From: Verticiella alkaliphila
GTDB taxonomy: Bacteria; Pseudomonadota; Gammaproteobacteria; Burkholderiales; Burkholderiaceae_B
Direction of reading: 5' to 3'
Assembly (NCBI RefSeq): GCF_018904615.1
Contig: NZ_JADCNH010000002.1
Coordinates: 124,001 to 188,000 of the forward strand
DNA length: 64,000 bases
Part shown: one piece after another, positions 35,193 to 44,405 of the stretch
Numbering within the stretch: the first letter of the stretch is position 1
How the letters are laid out: each line of letters starts with the position of its first letter
Notes under the pieces: model-generated
Seen by the model: only the letters and a program-made list of their open reading frames with translations
The model's database searches: none
What the model was told of the DNA's origin: nothing
Position numbers and translations under genes: made by a program

Positions 35193-37456
35193 AGACCCTG
35201 GCGCGGGCCAGTCGACGCGAGCGAGGTCTGCTCGCGTTCTTCGCACTCGCGTTGGCGGCCCTGCTAGGTTGGCACAACGGCCTTGGCCGACTCGACAACG
35301 CGGTGTATGACGCCATGGCGGTGCTGCTCGCGCCCGCGGCGAGCCCGCGCGTGACGATCGTTGAGATCGACGAGCCTAGCTTGCGCGAGCATGGGCGCTG
35401 GCCCTGGGACCGTCGGGTCTTGGCGGATCTGATCGAACGCGTGAGCGCGTATGGCCCTGCCGTCATTGGTCTCGATGTCTTGTTTCCCGAGCCTTCGGCC
35501 GATGCCCAGGCCGATGCTGAACTGGCGGGAGCGCTCGCTCGCAGCGGACGGGTGGCCCTGCCCATGTTCACGGCCGCGCGGCCGGAGGGCGGCGTGCGCT
35601 CCATGCGGCCTATCGACCTGCTCGCGGCCAACGCGGCCGCCTTGGGGCACGTGTCGATCTGGCCGGACGAGGATGGGGTGATCCGGGAGGTGTTCCTGCG
35701 CGCGGACGACGCGAGCACGACATGGAATCACCTGGGTGTAGCGATGCTGCAGGTGGCGGGTGATTCCTTGCCGCACCTGCCTGGTGAGCGCGCGCCCTCC
35801 GGACTCGCGTCCAGATCAGGCATCTGGCAGCAGGATCACGCGCTGCGCATTGCCTTTCCCCAACGCCAGTCACCGCACCGCGCGTTATCGGCCGCTGCCG
35901 TGCTGCGCGGGGATGTGACACCGGAGGACTTCGAGGATCGGCTGGTGCTGATCGGCATCACGGCCGCAGGCCTGGGAGACACATATCCGACCCCGCTCAC
36001 GGGCGAGCGGCATTATGCGCCTGGCGTGGCCATCCTCGCGGCGGTGGTCGACAACGTGGCGCATGGGCCGCACTGGCGCAGCGCGACGCCGGCGCAGACG
36101 CTGCTCGCCATCTGTCTCGCGGTGTTCCTGCTGCTCGGCGTGCTGCTGCGCAACACGCCGGCGGGCGCGCTTGCGACGACGGTCGTCTACGTCTTCGCGG
36201 TGATTGTCAGCAGCCTGCTGCTGTTGGGCGGCGCTGGCGTCTGGGTGCCGCCGGGTGCCGCGCTGGTCGTCGGCCTGGTGTGTTATCCGGTGTGGAGCTG
36301 GCGCCGGCTGGAGGCCGCCAGCACCTACATGGCAGCCGAGCTGCGCCGATTGCAGCGGGAGGAGGCCATTCTGCCGTATCCGCAGGACGAGCCCGTGCAG
36401 GGCGGCGATCTGGTGGATCAGCGAATCGGCGCGATGGCGCGCGCCACCAGCCATCTGCGCGCCTTGAACGCCTTCATCGGGGCGGCGGTCGAGGGCCTGC
36501 CGGACATCACCTTGGTGGCCGATCGTCACGGGCGCGTCGTGCTCGGCAACCAGGCAGCGGCGGCGTACTTCGGTCGGCATGCGGCGGATCGACTGCGTGG
36601 CGCTCCTCTGGCATTGCTGCTGGCTTCGATGCGCGTGCGCGGCGGCGGCGGCCTGGTCCTGGCATCCGGCCACGATCTGGAGTGCCGGGATGCGGCGGGA
36701 CGCGAGTTCCTCCTCAAGTACAGCGAATGCCAGGGGCTGCCGGACTTCGCCACGATCGGCATTGTCAGTCTCATCGACGTGGCGCGGCTGCGACAGGCCG
36801 AGCGTACCCGTGACGAGGCCCTGCGTTTTCTGTCGCACGACTTGCGTGCGCCGCTCTCGGCGATCCAGGCCATCGTCGCCATGTCCGGCACGGGCGGTGC
36901 CCTGGGCGCCTCGCGCGAGGCCCGCATCGGGCGGCTTGCAGCCCAGGCGCAGGCGCTCGCCGAGGATTTCGTGCAGCTCGCGCGCGCCGAGAGCGCGCCG
37001 ATGCGACAGGACGAACTCGATTACGGCGACGTGGTGCTCGACGCAGTCGATGCCTGCTGGGGCAGCGCCCAGGCCCGAGGTGTCGACGTCCGATTCTCCC
37101 CGCCCGCGCAGGCGCCCGGGCGCGGCGACGCAGACCTCCTGCGGCGTGCGGTGGTGAACCTCATCACCAACGCCATCAAGTATGGCCCGCCCGGTGGGCG
37201 TGTCGACGTCCGGCTCGAGCGTGAAGGCGATGTCTGGTGCATCCACGTCCAGGACGACGGCCCGGGCATCGCTGCCGCCGATCAATCGACCCTCTTCGAT
37301 CCCTTCACCCGGGTGAGCGGCAACGACGCGCAAGGCGTTGGCCTGGGCCTGGCCTACGTCCAAGCGGCGGTGGGTCGGCACGGGGGGCGCGCCGTGGTGC
37401 ACAGCGTGCCAGGGCACGGCAGCACCTTCACCCTGGTCCTGCCGGCGCTGTCCTGA
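35189..37456 (+). CDS. CHASE2-domain sensor histidine kinase
   Basis: A 755-residue membrane kinase. A first membrane segment (about residues 11-30) leads into a periplasmic CHASE2 domain (about 35-285, with VTIVEIDEPSLREHGRWPWD and DRLVLIGITAAGLGDTY). Three membrane segments follow at about 295-375, then a PAS-like domain (about 425-530), HisKA with phospho-acceptor His550 in FLSHDLRAPLSA, and HATPase_c (NLITNAIKYGP, DDGPGI, GVGLGLAY). It forms an operon with the LysM-FecR protein and the OmpR-type regulator, its likely partner. The signal is unknown. Confidence 0.92.
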   Translation: MKTLARASRRERGLLAFFALALAALLGWHNGLGRLDNAVYDAMAVLLAPAASPRVTIVEIDEPSLREHGRWPWDRRVLADLIERVSAYGPAVIGLDVLFPEPSADAQADAELAGALARSGRVALPMFTAARPEGGVRSMRPIDLLAANAAALGHVSIWPDEDGVIREVFLRADDASTTWNHLGVAMLQVAGDSLPHLPGERAPSGLASRSGIWQQDHALRIAFPQRQSPHRALSAAAVLRGDVTPEDFEDRLVLIGITAAGLGDTYPTPLTGERHYAPGVAILAAVVDNVAHGPHWRSATPAQTLLAICLAVFLLLGVLLRNTPAGALATTVVYVFAVIVSSLLLLGGAGVWVPPGAALVVGLVCYPVWSWRRLEAASTYMAAELRRLQREEAILPYPQDEPVQGGDLVDQRIGAMARATSHLRALNAFIGAAVEGLPDITLVADRHGRVVLGNQAAAAYFGRHAADRLRGAPLALLLASMRVRGGGGLVLASGHDLECRDAAGREFLLKYSECQGLPDFATIGIVSLIDVARLRQAERTRDEALRFLSHDLRAPLSAIQAIVAMSGTGGALGASREARIGRLAAQAQALAEDFVQLARAESAPMRQDELDYGDVVLDAVDACWGSAQARGVDVRFSPPAQAPGRGDADLLRRAVVNLITNAIKYGPPGGRVDVRLEREGDVWCIHVQDDGPGIAAADQSTLFDPFTRVSGNDAQGVGLGLAYVQAAVGRHGGRAVVHSVPGHGSTFTLVLPALS

Positions 37457-37526
37457 ACGACGCGACGTGCGCCGCGCCCAGACGAATGGGTTAGCATCAG
37501 CGACGAATGCCAGACAGGAGATCGCC

Positions 37527-37877
37527 ATGGCCGAATCGCAAGCCCCCTTCACCCACTTCAATCCGAATTTCGCCGTCGCCCCGCAGCTCGCGCCCGAAGA
37601 CATGGCTGCCGTGGCCGCCGCTGGCTTTCGCAGCGTGATCAACAATCGCCCGGATGGCGAGGGCGGCCCGAGCCAACCCGCCAGCGCCGACATCGAGAAG
37701 GCCGCGCGCGCCCTGGGCTTGGAGTATCGCCATCAGCCCGTCAACGGCGCGGCCATCCAGCAACAGGATGTCGAGACCTTCTCCGAGCTCGTCGAAACCC
37801 TGCCCGGGCCGGTGCTGGCCTTCTGCCGCACGGGCACGCGCTGCGGCAATCTCTTTCGCCTGGCCAGCGCGCAGTAA
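37527..37877 (+). CDS. DUF442/TIGR01244-family phosphatase-like protein
   Basis: A 116-residue cytosolic protein resembling the small phosphatase-like domain often fused to beta-lactamase-type sulfur dioxygenases. It has NFAVAPQLAPEDMAAVAAAG, SVINNRPDGEGG and the active-site loop FCRTGTRCGNLF, with a Cys and an Arg placed as in dual-specificity phosphatases. The start ATG follows a CAGGAG ribosome site. It is probably monocistronic: a strong hairpin follows. Substrate unknown; a role in sulfide or persulfide handling is a family-based guess. Confidence 0.8.
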   Translation: MAESQAPFTHFNPNFAVAPQLAPEDMAAVAAAGFRSVINNRPDGEGGPSQPASADIEKAARALGLEYRHQPVNGAAIQQQDVETFSELVETLPGPVLAFCRTGTRCGNLFRLASAQ

Positions 37878-37895
37878 TCGCGTGCGCTGAGGTGC

Positions 37896-37922
37896 TGTCG
37901 CGCCGGGAACACCGGCGCGACA
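37896..37922. terminator. Strong hairpin after DUF442 gene
   Basis: A perfect 11-bp inverted repeat (TGTCGCGCCGG / CCGGCGCGACA) with loop GAACA, 18 bases after the stop codon. There is no T tract, so it may be a terminator of reduced strength or an RNA-stabilising hairpin. It ends just before the ppk1 Pho box. Confidence 0.6.
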
Positions 37923-37925
37923 AGG

Positions 37926-37943
37926 TTGTCATACTGCCGTCAT
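37926..37943 (+). promoter_or_regulatory. Pho box upstream of ppk1
   Basis: TTGTCAT-ACTG-CCGTCAT: two direct 7-mers close to the PhoB half-site CTGTCAT, with the canonical 4-base spacer. The site ends 49 bases before the ppk1 start, so phosphate-starvation control by PhoB is very likely. Confidence 0.78.
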
Positions 37944-37992
37944 GTGGATGCCGTAAAACCTCTCGATTTGCTTGCCGCCGGATCCGTTGTCG

Positions 37993-40074
37993 ATGCCCAC
38001 CCGAAAACCCGTTGACTGTCACTTCCTGAATCGGGAACTGGCCCTCCTGAAGTTCAACGAGCGGGTGCTGGCCCTGGCGGCCAACCCATCGACGCCCCTG
38101 CTGGAGCGTCTGCGCTTTCTGTGCATCGTGAGCGCCAATCTCGACGAGTTCTACGAGATCCGGGTGTCCTCCCTGAAGGAGCAGTTGCACCAGGGCGCCG
38201 ACAGTGTCGGTGAGGACGGCATGACGCCCGCGCAGGCGCTGCAGTCCGTGGCCGCGCTGGCGCAAGACATCGTGGCGCGCCAATACGCGCTGCTCGATGG
38301 CGAGATCCTGCCGCGCCTGCGCGAGGCGGGCGTTGCCCTGCACCGCGTGCCGGATTGGACGGAAGCCCACCACGCCTGGGCGCGCGAGCGCTTCCTGACG
38401 GACGTGATGCCGCTGCTCACGCCGATCGCACTTGATCCGGCCCACCCGTTCCCGCGGGTCTACAACAAGAGCCTGAACTACATCGTGTCCCTGAGCGGAC
38501 GCGACGCCTTCGGGCGCAACGCGGCCATCGCCATCGTGCAGGCCCCGCGTGCGCTGCCCCGGGTGATCCGGGTGCCGTCGGAGGTGTCCGGCTATCCGCA
38601 CGGCTACATGCTGCTGACCTCGCTCATGCATGCGTTCCTGGGCGAGCTCTTCCCGGGCATGCAGGTCAACGGCTGCTATCAGTGGCGCGTGACGCGCAAT
38701 AGCGATCTCTTCGTCGACGAGGAAGAAATCACCAACCTGCGACACGCGCTGCAGGGCGAACTCACGCAACGCCACTTCGGCGATGCCGTGCGCCTGGAGA
38801 TGGACGCCAATACGCCACCGGAGCTCGAGGCCTTCCTGCAGCGCGAATTCGGCCTGCAGCCCATCGACAGCTATCGCGTGAGCGGCCCGGTGAACCTGTC
38901 GCGGCTCATGCAGATCGCCAACGACACCAAGCGCCCGGATCTGCTGTTCCCGGAATACCGCCCGGTGATGCCGGCCGCACTCGCCACCGTGGCGGATCGC
39001 CCGGCCGAGCTCTTTGCCACCATCGCCAGGCAGGATCAACTGCTGCACCACCCGTACCAGTCCTTCCAGCCCGTCATCGATTTCCTCACTGCCGCTGCCG
39101 TGGATCCGAACGTGGTCGCCATCAAGCAGACCATCTACCGCACGGGCGAGGATTCCGAGCTGATGAAGCTGCTGCTGGCAGCGGCGCGCTCCGGCAAGGA
39201 AGTCACGGTGGTCGTGGAGCTGATGGCGCGCTTCGATGAGCAGACCAACATCCACTGGGCCGCGCGGCTGGAGGAAGTGGGCGCGCACGTGGTCTACGGC
39301 GTGGTCGGCCACAAGACGCACGCCAAGATGTCGCTCGTGCTGCGCCGCGAGGCCCAGGGCCTCACGCGCTATGGCCATCTGGGCACCGGCAATTACCATC
39401 CGCGCACCGCGCGCCTCTACACGGATTTTGGCCTGCTCACGGCCAATCGCACCATCTGCGAAGACATGGACATGGTGTTCTCGCAACTCACCGGCCTGGG
39501 TGAGCGGCGGCAACTGAAGGCCCTCCTGCAGTCGCCCTTCACGATGCATGACACCATGATCGCGGCCATCCGCACCGAGATCCGCAACGCCAAGGCCGGC
39601 AAGCGTGCGCGCATCATGGCCAAGATGAATTCGCTGCTCGAGCCCACCATCATCCAGGCCTTGTACGAAGCCAGCCAGGCGGGCGTGCGCATCGATCTCA
39701 TCGTGCGCGGCGTGTGCACGCTGCGCCCCGGCGTGCCGGGCCTGTCCGAGCGCATCACGGTGCGCTCCATCGTCGGGCGCTTTCTCGAGCACTCGCGGGT
39801 GTACTACTTCCTGAACGGTGGCGACGAGCGCGTGTATCTGTCCTCGGCCGACTGGATGGACCGCAACTTCTTCCGCCGCGTGGAGATCGCCACGCCGGTG
39901 CTCGACCCGAAGCTCAAGAAGCGCGTGATCGCGGAATCCTTCACCTTCGCCCTGCGCGACACCGCGCTCGCCTGGATCCAGGACGCGGACGGCAACTACC
40001 ACCGCGCCCGAAAGCGCCGCGGCGAGCCGGTCAATCTGCACCAGCACCTCATGCACACGCTGGGCTCGGCCTGA
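37993..40074 (+). CDS. ppk1: Polyphosphate kinase 1
   Basis: A 693-residue PPK1, the usual length, which reversibly makes polyphosphate from ATP. It begins FLNRELALLKFNERVLALA after a short lead. The N-terminal helical and head domains are followed by the two phospholipase-D-like catalytic domains. The autophosphorylated His is His443 in GHKTHAKMSLVLRRE, and HLGTGNYHPRTARLYTDFG and SADWMDRNFFRRVE follow. The ATG at 37993 is preferred over a TTG at 37972, though neither has a strong ribosome site. It is preceded by a Pho box and convergent with an AraC gene; no ppx is adjacent. Confidence 0.96.
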   Translation: MPTRKPVDCHFLNRELALLKFNERVLALAANPSTPLLERLRFLCIVSANLDEFYEIRVSSLKEQLHQGADSVGEDGMTPAQALQSVAALAQDIVARQYALLDGEILPRLREAGVALHRVPDWTEAHHAWARERFLTDVMPLLTPIALDPAHPFPRVYNKSLNYIVSLSGRDAFGRNAAIAIVQAPRALPRVIRVPSEVSGYPHGYMLLTSLMHAFLGELFPGMQVNGCYQWRVTRNSDLFVDEEEITNLRHALQGELTQRHFGDAVRLEMDANTPPELEAFLQREFGLQPIDSYRVSGPVNLSRLMQIANDTKRPDLLFPEYRPVMPAALATVADRPAELFATIARQDQLLHHPYQSFQPVIDFLTAAAVDPNVVAIKQTIYRTGEDSELMKLLLAAARSGKEVTVVVELMARFDEQTNIHWAARLEEVGAHVVYGVVGHKTHAKMSLVLRREAQGLTRYGHLGTGNYHPRTARLYTDFGLLTANRTICEDMDMVFSQLTGLGERRQLKALLQSPFTMHDTMIAAIRTEIRNAKAGKRARIMAKMNSLLEPTIIQALYEASQAGVRIDLIVRGVCTLRPGVPGLSERITVRSIVGRFLEHSRVYYFLNGGDERVYLSSADWMDRNFFRRVEIATPVLDPKLKKRVIAESFTFALRDTALAWIQDADGNYHRARKRRGEPVNLHQHLMHTLGSA

Positions 40075-40092
40075 GCGCTCCCTGTTGTCTCG

Positions 40093-41076
40093 TCAGGCCG
40101 CCCGGCGCCGCTCGGCCAGCGTCTGCGACGGCGTCTCGCCATAGCGCTGCTGGTAGAGCTGCGCGAAGCGCCCGAGGTGCACGAAGCCACAGTCCAGCGC
40201 CGCCTGCGCCACCCGCGTGCGGGGCGTGGCGTGCACCAGCACCTCGCGCACGCGTTGCAGGCGGTGCTCTCGCACGGACTGCATCGGCGTGCAGTCGCGA
40301 AAGCGCTTGAAGCCATCGAGCAGCGTACGCACCGGCACACCGGCCGCCTGGGCAATATCGTCCAGGCAGATGGCCTCATGGGCGTGCGCTTCGATGTAGG
40401 CCTCGGCGCGCCGCACCGCGCGCGGTGCGATGCCATCGCCCGCTTTGGCGGGCGCCGGCTGGTGCGCCTGTCCGGCCAGCACCAGCGCGATCAACATGCG
40501 CTCGAGTTCCGCGGCCACGGCCGGATTGCGCTGCGCCAGGCGCGCCATCTCCGGCTCGCTCGCGAGCAGCCGCAGCTGGGCGAACCACGGCTGCAGCTCG
40601 GGCCGGCGCAGATCGATGCGCGGGTCGAACTGCACCAGATCCATGCCCGTGTGGCGCGTCATCGTGGCGCGGTCCACCCGCATGAAGAACTGCTCGCAGC
40701 TCTCGGAGAAGCGGCCCGAGAACGGCCCGCCCGGAATGCAGATCGCGCCGTGGTGCGCGCCGATGCATGCGTGCTCGCCCATGGTGCGCAAGTCCCCATG
40801 ACCGCGCAGGCACAGCACGAAGAGGTAGTACTCGGCCATCTGATCGACGGTGACATCCATCTCGTCGCCAAAGTCGAGTGCGCCGATGGTCACCCCGCCC
40901 AGCTTGATGACGTCCATGTGGGCGCTCGCCCGCCGTGCGGCGCGCGTGGGCTCAAGGCGGTGCGGCTGCAGCACCGTGGAGATGCGGATGCGCGTGTCAT
41001 CCACATCCGTGGATTCGAAGTAGCGGTGCTGGCGCAGGGCCAGAAGCTCGGCGGGGGCGGGCAGGGCGTGAAGCAT
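40093..41076 (-). CDS. AraC-family transcriptional regulator
   Basis: A 327-residue regulator. The N-terminal part (about residues 10-200) resembles the AraC_binding_2 ligand domain (YLFVLCLRGHGDLRT, GAICIPGGPFSGRFS). The C-terminal double HTH (about 220-320) includes AICLDDIAQAAGVPVRTLLD, FRDCTPMQSVREHRL and AALDCGFVHLGRFAQLYQQR. It is divergent from the branched-chain-type ABC transporter across 210 bases and is the likely regulator of that operon. Confidence 0.9.
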   Translation of the reverse strand: MLHALPAPAELLALRQHRYFESTDVDDTRIRISTVLQPHRLEPTRAARRASAHMDVIKLGGVTIGALDFGDEMDVTVDQMAEYYLFVLCLRGHGDLRTMGEHACIGAHHGAICIPGGPFSGRFSESCEQFFMRVDRATMTRHTGMDLVQFDPRIDLRRPELQPWFAQLRLLASEPEMARLAQRNPAVAAELERMLIALVLAGQAHQPAPAKAGDGIAPRAVRRAEAYIEAHAHEAICLDDIAQAAGVPVRTLLDGFKRFRDCTPMQSVREHRLQRVREVLVHATPRTRVAQAALDCGFVHLGRFAQLYQQRYGETPSQTLAERRRAA

Positions 41077-41286
41077 GGCGCGTCTCGCAAGACAGGAAAC
41101 GATTTATTGCAAGGTCCATGCCATTCTCTGGGCGGCCGCGCGGCATGCCCGCGGTGGCGGGAAGCTGCCAGAAACGGATGACGCGCGTGATCGCTTGCGC
41201 GCAGCGGATAGCGGGCCCCCGCATCTGGCTCCCAGAATGCAGCGTGCCGCGCCTGCTTCGTCTGCGCATTCTCCCCAGGAGTCCTC

Positions 41287-42453
41287 ATGTTCTCGCTGAA
41301 ACACGCCGCCCTTTGCGCCGGTCTCGTCCTTGCCAGTACGGCCGCGCTGGCTGCCGCTACCGTGAAGGTCGGTATCGCCCTCGACATCTCCGGGCCCTTC
41401 GCGGCCAGTGGCGCCGAGGCGCGCGACGGTTTCAACCTGGCCATCGAGAAGCTCGGTGGCAAGCTGGGCGGCGTGCCCGCCGAATTCCTGCAGACGGATT
41501 TCGCAGGCAACCCCGAGCAGGCCAACCAGCTCGTGAGCCGCTACATCCAGAGCGACAAGATCGATTTCTTCACCGGCCCGATCGCCTCGAATGCCGCACT
41601 GGCCGTGGCGCCGCGCCTCTTCGCCGCCAAGGTGCCGTTCCTGTCGAGCAATCCGGGCCCCAGCCAGCTCGCCGGCAAGCAGTGCAACGCCTTCTTCTTC
41701 GGGCAATACCAGAACGACACGTACGACGAAGCCGCGGGCGTCGTCGCCAACGTCGCGGGCTACCAGCGCATGATGCTCGTGGCGCCCAACTACCCGGCGG
41801 GCCGCGACCACATCGGCGGCTTCAAGCGCACCTACACGGGCCAGGTCCAGGACGAGATCTACACCAAGGTGGGCCAGATCGACTATGCCGCCGAACTGGC
41901 GCTTATCCGCTCGAGCAAGCCGCAGGCCGTCTTCGCCTTCCTGCCGGGCGCGATGGGCATCAACTTCGTCAAGCAATACGTGGCGGCCGGCTTGGCCGAC
42001 ATCCCGCTGGTGGCGCCAGGTTTCACGGCCGATGAGGACGTGATCCACGCTGTGGGCGACGCCATGCTGGGCGTGAAGAACACCGGCCACTGGGCGCACG
42101 ATCTGGATAACCCTGCCAACCGCGATTTCGTTGCGGCCTTCCGCGCCAAGTACGACGGACGCTATCCCTCGGTGTATGCCGCGATGGCCTATGACGTCGT
42201 CATGGCCATGGATGCCGCGGTGCGCGAGGTGAAGGGCGATGTGGCCAACCGCGAGGCCGTGGTGGCCGCGCTGCAAAAGGCAGACTACGGCTCGGTGCGC
42301 GGCGCCTTTCGCTATGGCGCGAATCACTTCCCCGTCCAGAACTACTACGAGCGCGTAGTGGCCAAGGACGCACAGGGCCGCATGACGAACACGCTGGTGG
42401 GAACGGTGCTCAAGGAGCACCAGGACGCCTACGTCGGCGAATGCAAGATGTAG
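41287..42453 (+). CDS. ABC transporter periplasmic binding protein (LivK-like)
   Basis: A 388-residue Leu/Ile/Val-type receptor. The signal peptide is MFSLKHAALCAGLVLASTAALAA; the mature protein starts TVKVGIALDISGPFAASG. Two lobes are evident, with DFFTGPIASNAALAVAPRLF and VAPNYPAGRDHIGGFKRTY. It is the first gene of a five-gene livKHMGF-type operon. Ligands of such systems in betaproteobacteria include amino acids and aromatic acids, and the divergent AraC gene gives no clue to which. Confidence 0.9.
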   Translation: MFSLKHAALCAGLVLASTAALAAATVKVGIALDISGPFAASGAEARDGFNLAIEKLGGKLGGVPAEFLQTDFAGNPEQANQLVSRYIQSDKIDFFTGPIASNAALAVAPRLFAAKVPFLSSNPGPSQLAGKQCNAFFFGQYQNDTYDEAAGVVANVAGYQRMMLVAPNYPAGRDHIGGFKRTYTGQVQDEIYTKVGQIDYAAELALIRSSKPQAVFAFLPGAMGINFVKQYVAAGLADIPLVAPGFTADEDVIHAVGDAMLGVKNTGHWAHDLDNPANRDFVAAFRAKYDGRYPSVYAAMAYDVVMAMDAAVREVKGDVANREAVVAALQKADYGSVRGAFRYGANHFPVQNYYERVVAKDAQGRMTNTLVGTVLKEHQDAYVGECKM

Positions 42454-42496
42454 GAACATTCAGGATCATGCGCTATCGCTATCGTCCTTTGCCCCC

Positions 42497-43417
42497 ATGA
42501 ACACGATCTTCGTCATCGAGCAACTGCTCAACGGCATCGGCTATGGCTTCATGCTCTTCATGCTGGCGGCCGGGCTCACGCTCGTCTTCGGCATCATGGA
42601 CACCATGAACCTTGCCCACGGCTCGCTCTACATGGCAGGCGCCTACGTGGCCGCCAAGGTGCACGCGGGCAGCGGCTCCTTCGTGGGCGGCGTGCTGATC
42701 GCCATCGCCGTCACGGTGCTGATCGCGTTCCTGCTGGAGATGGTGATCGTGCGCCGGCTCTATCAGCGCGATCACCTGGCGCAGGTGCTGGCCACCTTCG
42801 GCATCATCCTCATCGCCGACGATCTGGTGCACGCCATCTGGGGGCCATCGCCTATCATGGCGCCCACGCCGGCTGCCCTGACGGGGCCGGTCCAGGTGCT
42901 GGATGGCCTGCCGTATCCCTCATATCGCCTGCTCATGATCGGCACGGGCCTGGTGGTGGCGATCGGGCTGTACCTGCTCGTGAACCGCACGCGGCTCGGC
43001 ATGCTCGTGCGGGCGGGGGCGTCCAACCGCAGCATGGCCGAGTTCATGGGCGTGCGGGTGGCGCGGGTGTTCTCGTTCGTCTTCGCACTGGGGGCCGCGC
43101 TTGCGGCACTCGCTGGCGCGCTCATGGGCCCGATCAGCGCCGTGCAGATCGGCATGGGTGAATCCATCCTCATCCCGGCGCTGGTGGTGATCGTGATCGG
43201 CGGCATCGGCTCGATCCGCGGCGCGTTCGTGGCCAGCCTGCTGGTGGGCATGATCGACACCGCGGGTCGCGCCTTTCTGCCGCCCTTGCTGCGCGCGGTA
43301 CTGCCGCCCACGCTCGCGGCGGATCTTGGCCCCGCGATCGCCGGCATCGCGATGTATCTCCTCATGGCCACGGTGCTGTCGCTCAAGCCCGCCGGCCTCT
43401 TTCCCGCGCGTAGTTGA
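42497..43417 (+). CDS. livH: Branched-chain-type ABC transporter permease (LivH)
   Basis: A 306-residue inner-membrane permease with about eight hydrophobic segments. The LivH hallmarks GLTLVFGIMDTMNLAHGSLYM in two parts and GGIGSIRGAFVASLLVGM are visible. It is the second gene of the transporter operon, 43 bases after the binding protein, and would form a heterodimer with the downstream LivM-type permease. Confidence 0.92.
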   Translation: MNTIFVIEQLLNGIGYGFMLFMLAAGLTLVFGIMDTMNLAHGSLYMAGAYVAAKVHAGSGSFVGGVLIAIAVTVLIAFLLEMVIVRRLYQRDHLAQVLATFGIILIADDLVHAIWGPSPIMAPTPAALTGPVQVLDGLPYPSYRLLMIGTGLVVAIGLYLLVNRTRLGMLVRAGASNRSMAEFMGVRVARVFSFVFALGAALAALAGALMGPISAVQIGMGESILIPALVVIVIGGIGSIRGAFVASLLVGMIDTAGRAFLPPLLRAVLPPTLAADLGPAIAGIAMYLLMATVLSLKPAGLFPARS

Positions 43418-43425
43418 AGGTCGCC

Positions 43426-44405
43426 ATGTCGTCCGTTCCTTTGCCCTCTGAGGCCGTCTCGCACCCGCGCGCGCGCCGCCGCTGCGGCTCGCGCCGTGGG
43501 TGGTGCTTGCCGCGCTCGCCGCCATCCCGCTCGTGGCGCCGGTCTTCGGTCTGGATTACTACATCGAGTTCGTGCGCCGGGTGCTCATCGTCACCATCGC
43601 TGCGGCCAGCCTGAACGTCATCCTGGGCTATGGCGGCATGGTGGCGCTGGGCCACGCGGGCTTCATTGGCGTCGGTGCCTACACGGTGGTCGCGCTGGTG
43701 GATGCGGGCTTCGATCAGGTATGGCTCGCCTGGCCGCTCGCCATGCTGGCTGCCGCAGGCTTTGCCCTCGTCATCGGCGCCATCAGCCTGCGCACGCGGG
43801 GCGTGTACTTCATCATGATCACGCTCGCCTTCGCGCAGATGCTCTATTACGTGGCGGTGTCGCTCTCCACCTACGGTGGCGATGACGGCTACGGCATCTA
43901 TTCGCCCTTGTCGCTGGGCTGGTTCGACGGCAGGCATCCGCACATGCTGTACTGGATCGTGCTGGCGCTGGCGGCCACGGCCTTCTTGCTGGTGGGTCGC
44001 CTGGCAGGCTCGCGTTTCGGCAAGGCGCTGCAAGGCATTCGCGACAACGAGACGCGCATGGCGGCCATGGGCTACCCCGTGTTCGCGATCAAGCTGGCGG
44101 CCTTCGTGGGTGCGGCTGCGGTGGCCGGGCTTGCCGGCGCCATGCTCGCCGTCAACAACGCTTTCGTGAGCCCATCGCTCATGCACTGGACCGAATCCGC
44201 CACGCTGCTCGTCATGGTGGTGCTGGGGGGTCTGGGCCGGCGCTGGGGCGCGCCCTTGGGCGTGGCGGTATGGATGACGCTCGCCGAAGTGCTCAAGCTG
44301 CACACCGCCTACTGGCACTGGCCCATGGGCGTGGTGTTGCTGCTGGTCGTCTTCTTTGCGCCGCGCGGCCTGGCCGCGCTGGCTGACCGCCGGGGGGCCG
44401 CATGA
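43426..44405 (+). CDS. livM: Branched-chain-type ABC transporter permease (LivM), start region frameshifted
   Basis: The permease body (SLNVILGYGGMVALGHAGFIG, RTRGVYFIMITLAFAQMLYY, FGKALQGIRDNETRMAAMGY) is in one frame to TGA at 44405. The best start, ATG 43426 with GAAGG nine bases upstream and 8 bases after the livH stop, is in another frame: MSSVPLPSEAVSHPRAR, then a single missing base within 43464-43480 (a CG-repeat run) would lead into PPLRLAPWVVLAALAAIPLV, a normal LivM N-terminus. Without the shift the first in-frame start is GTG 43500, inside membrane segment 1 and without a ribosome site. Restored length is about 326 residues. Confidence 0.85.

Noticed and set aside
37972-37992. TTG start for ppk1
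   Set aside because: It adds only seven residues without similarity and has no better ribosome site than the ATG at 37993.
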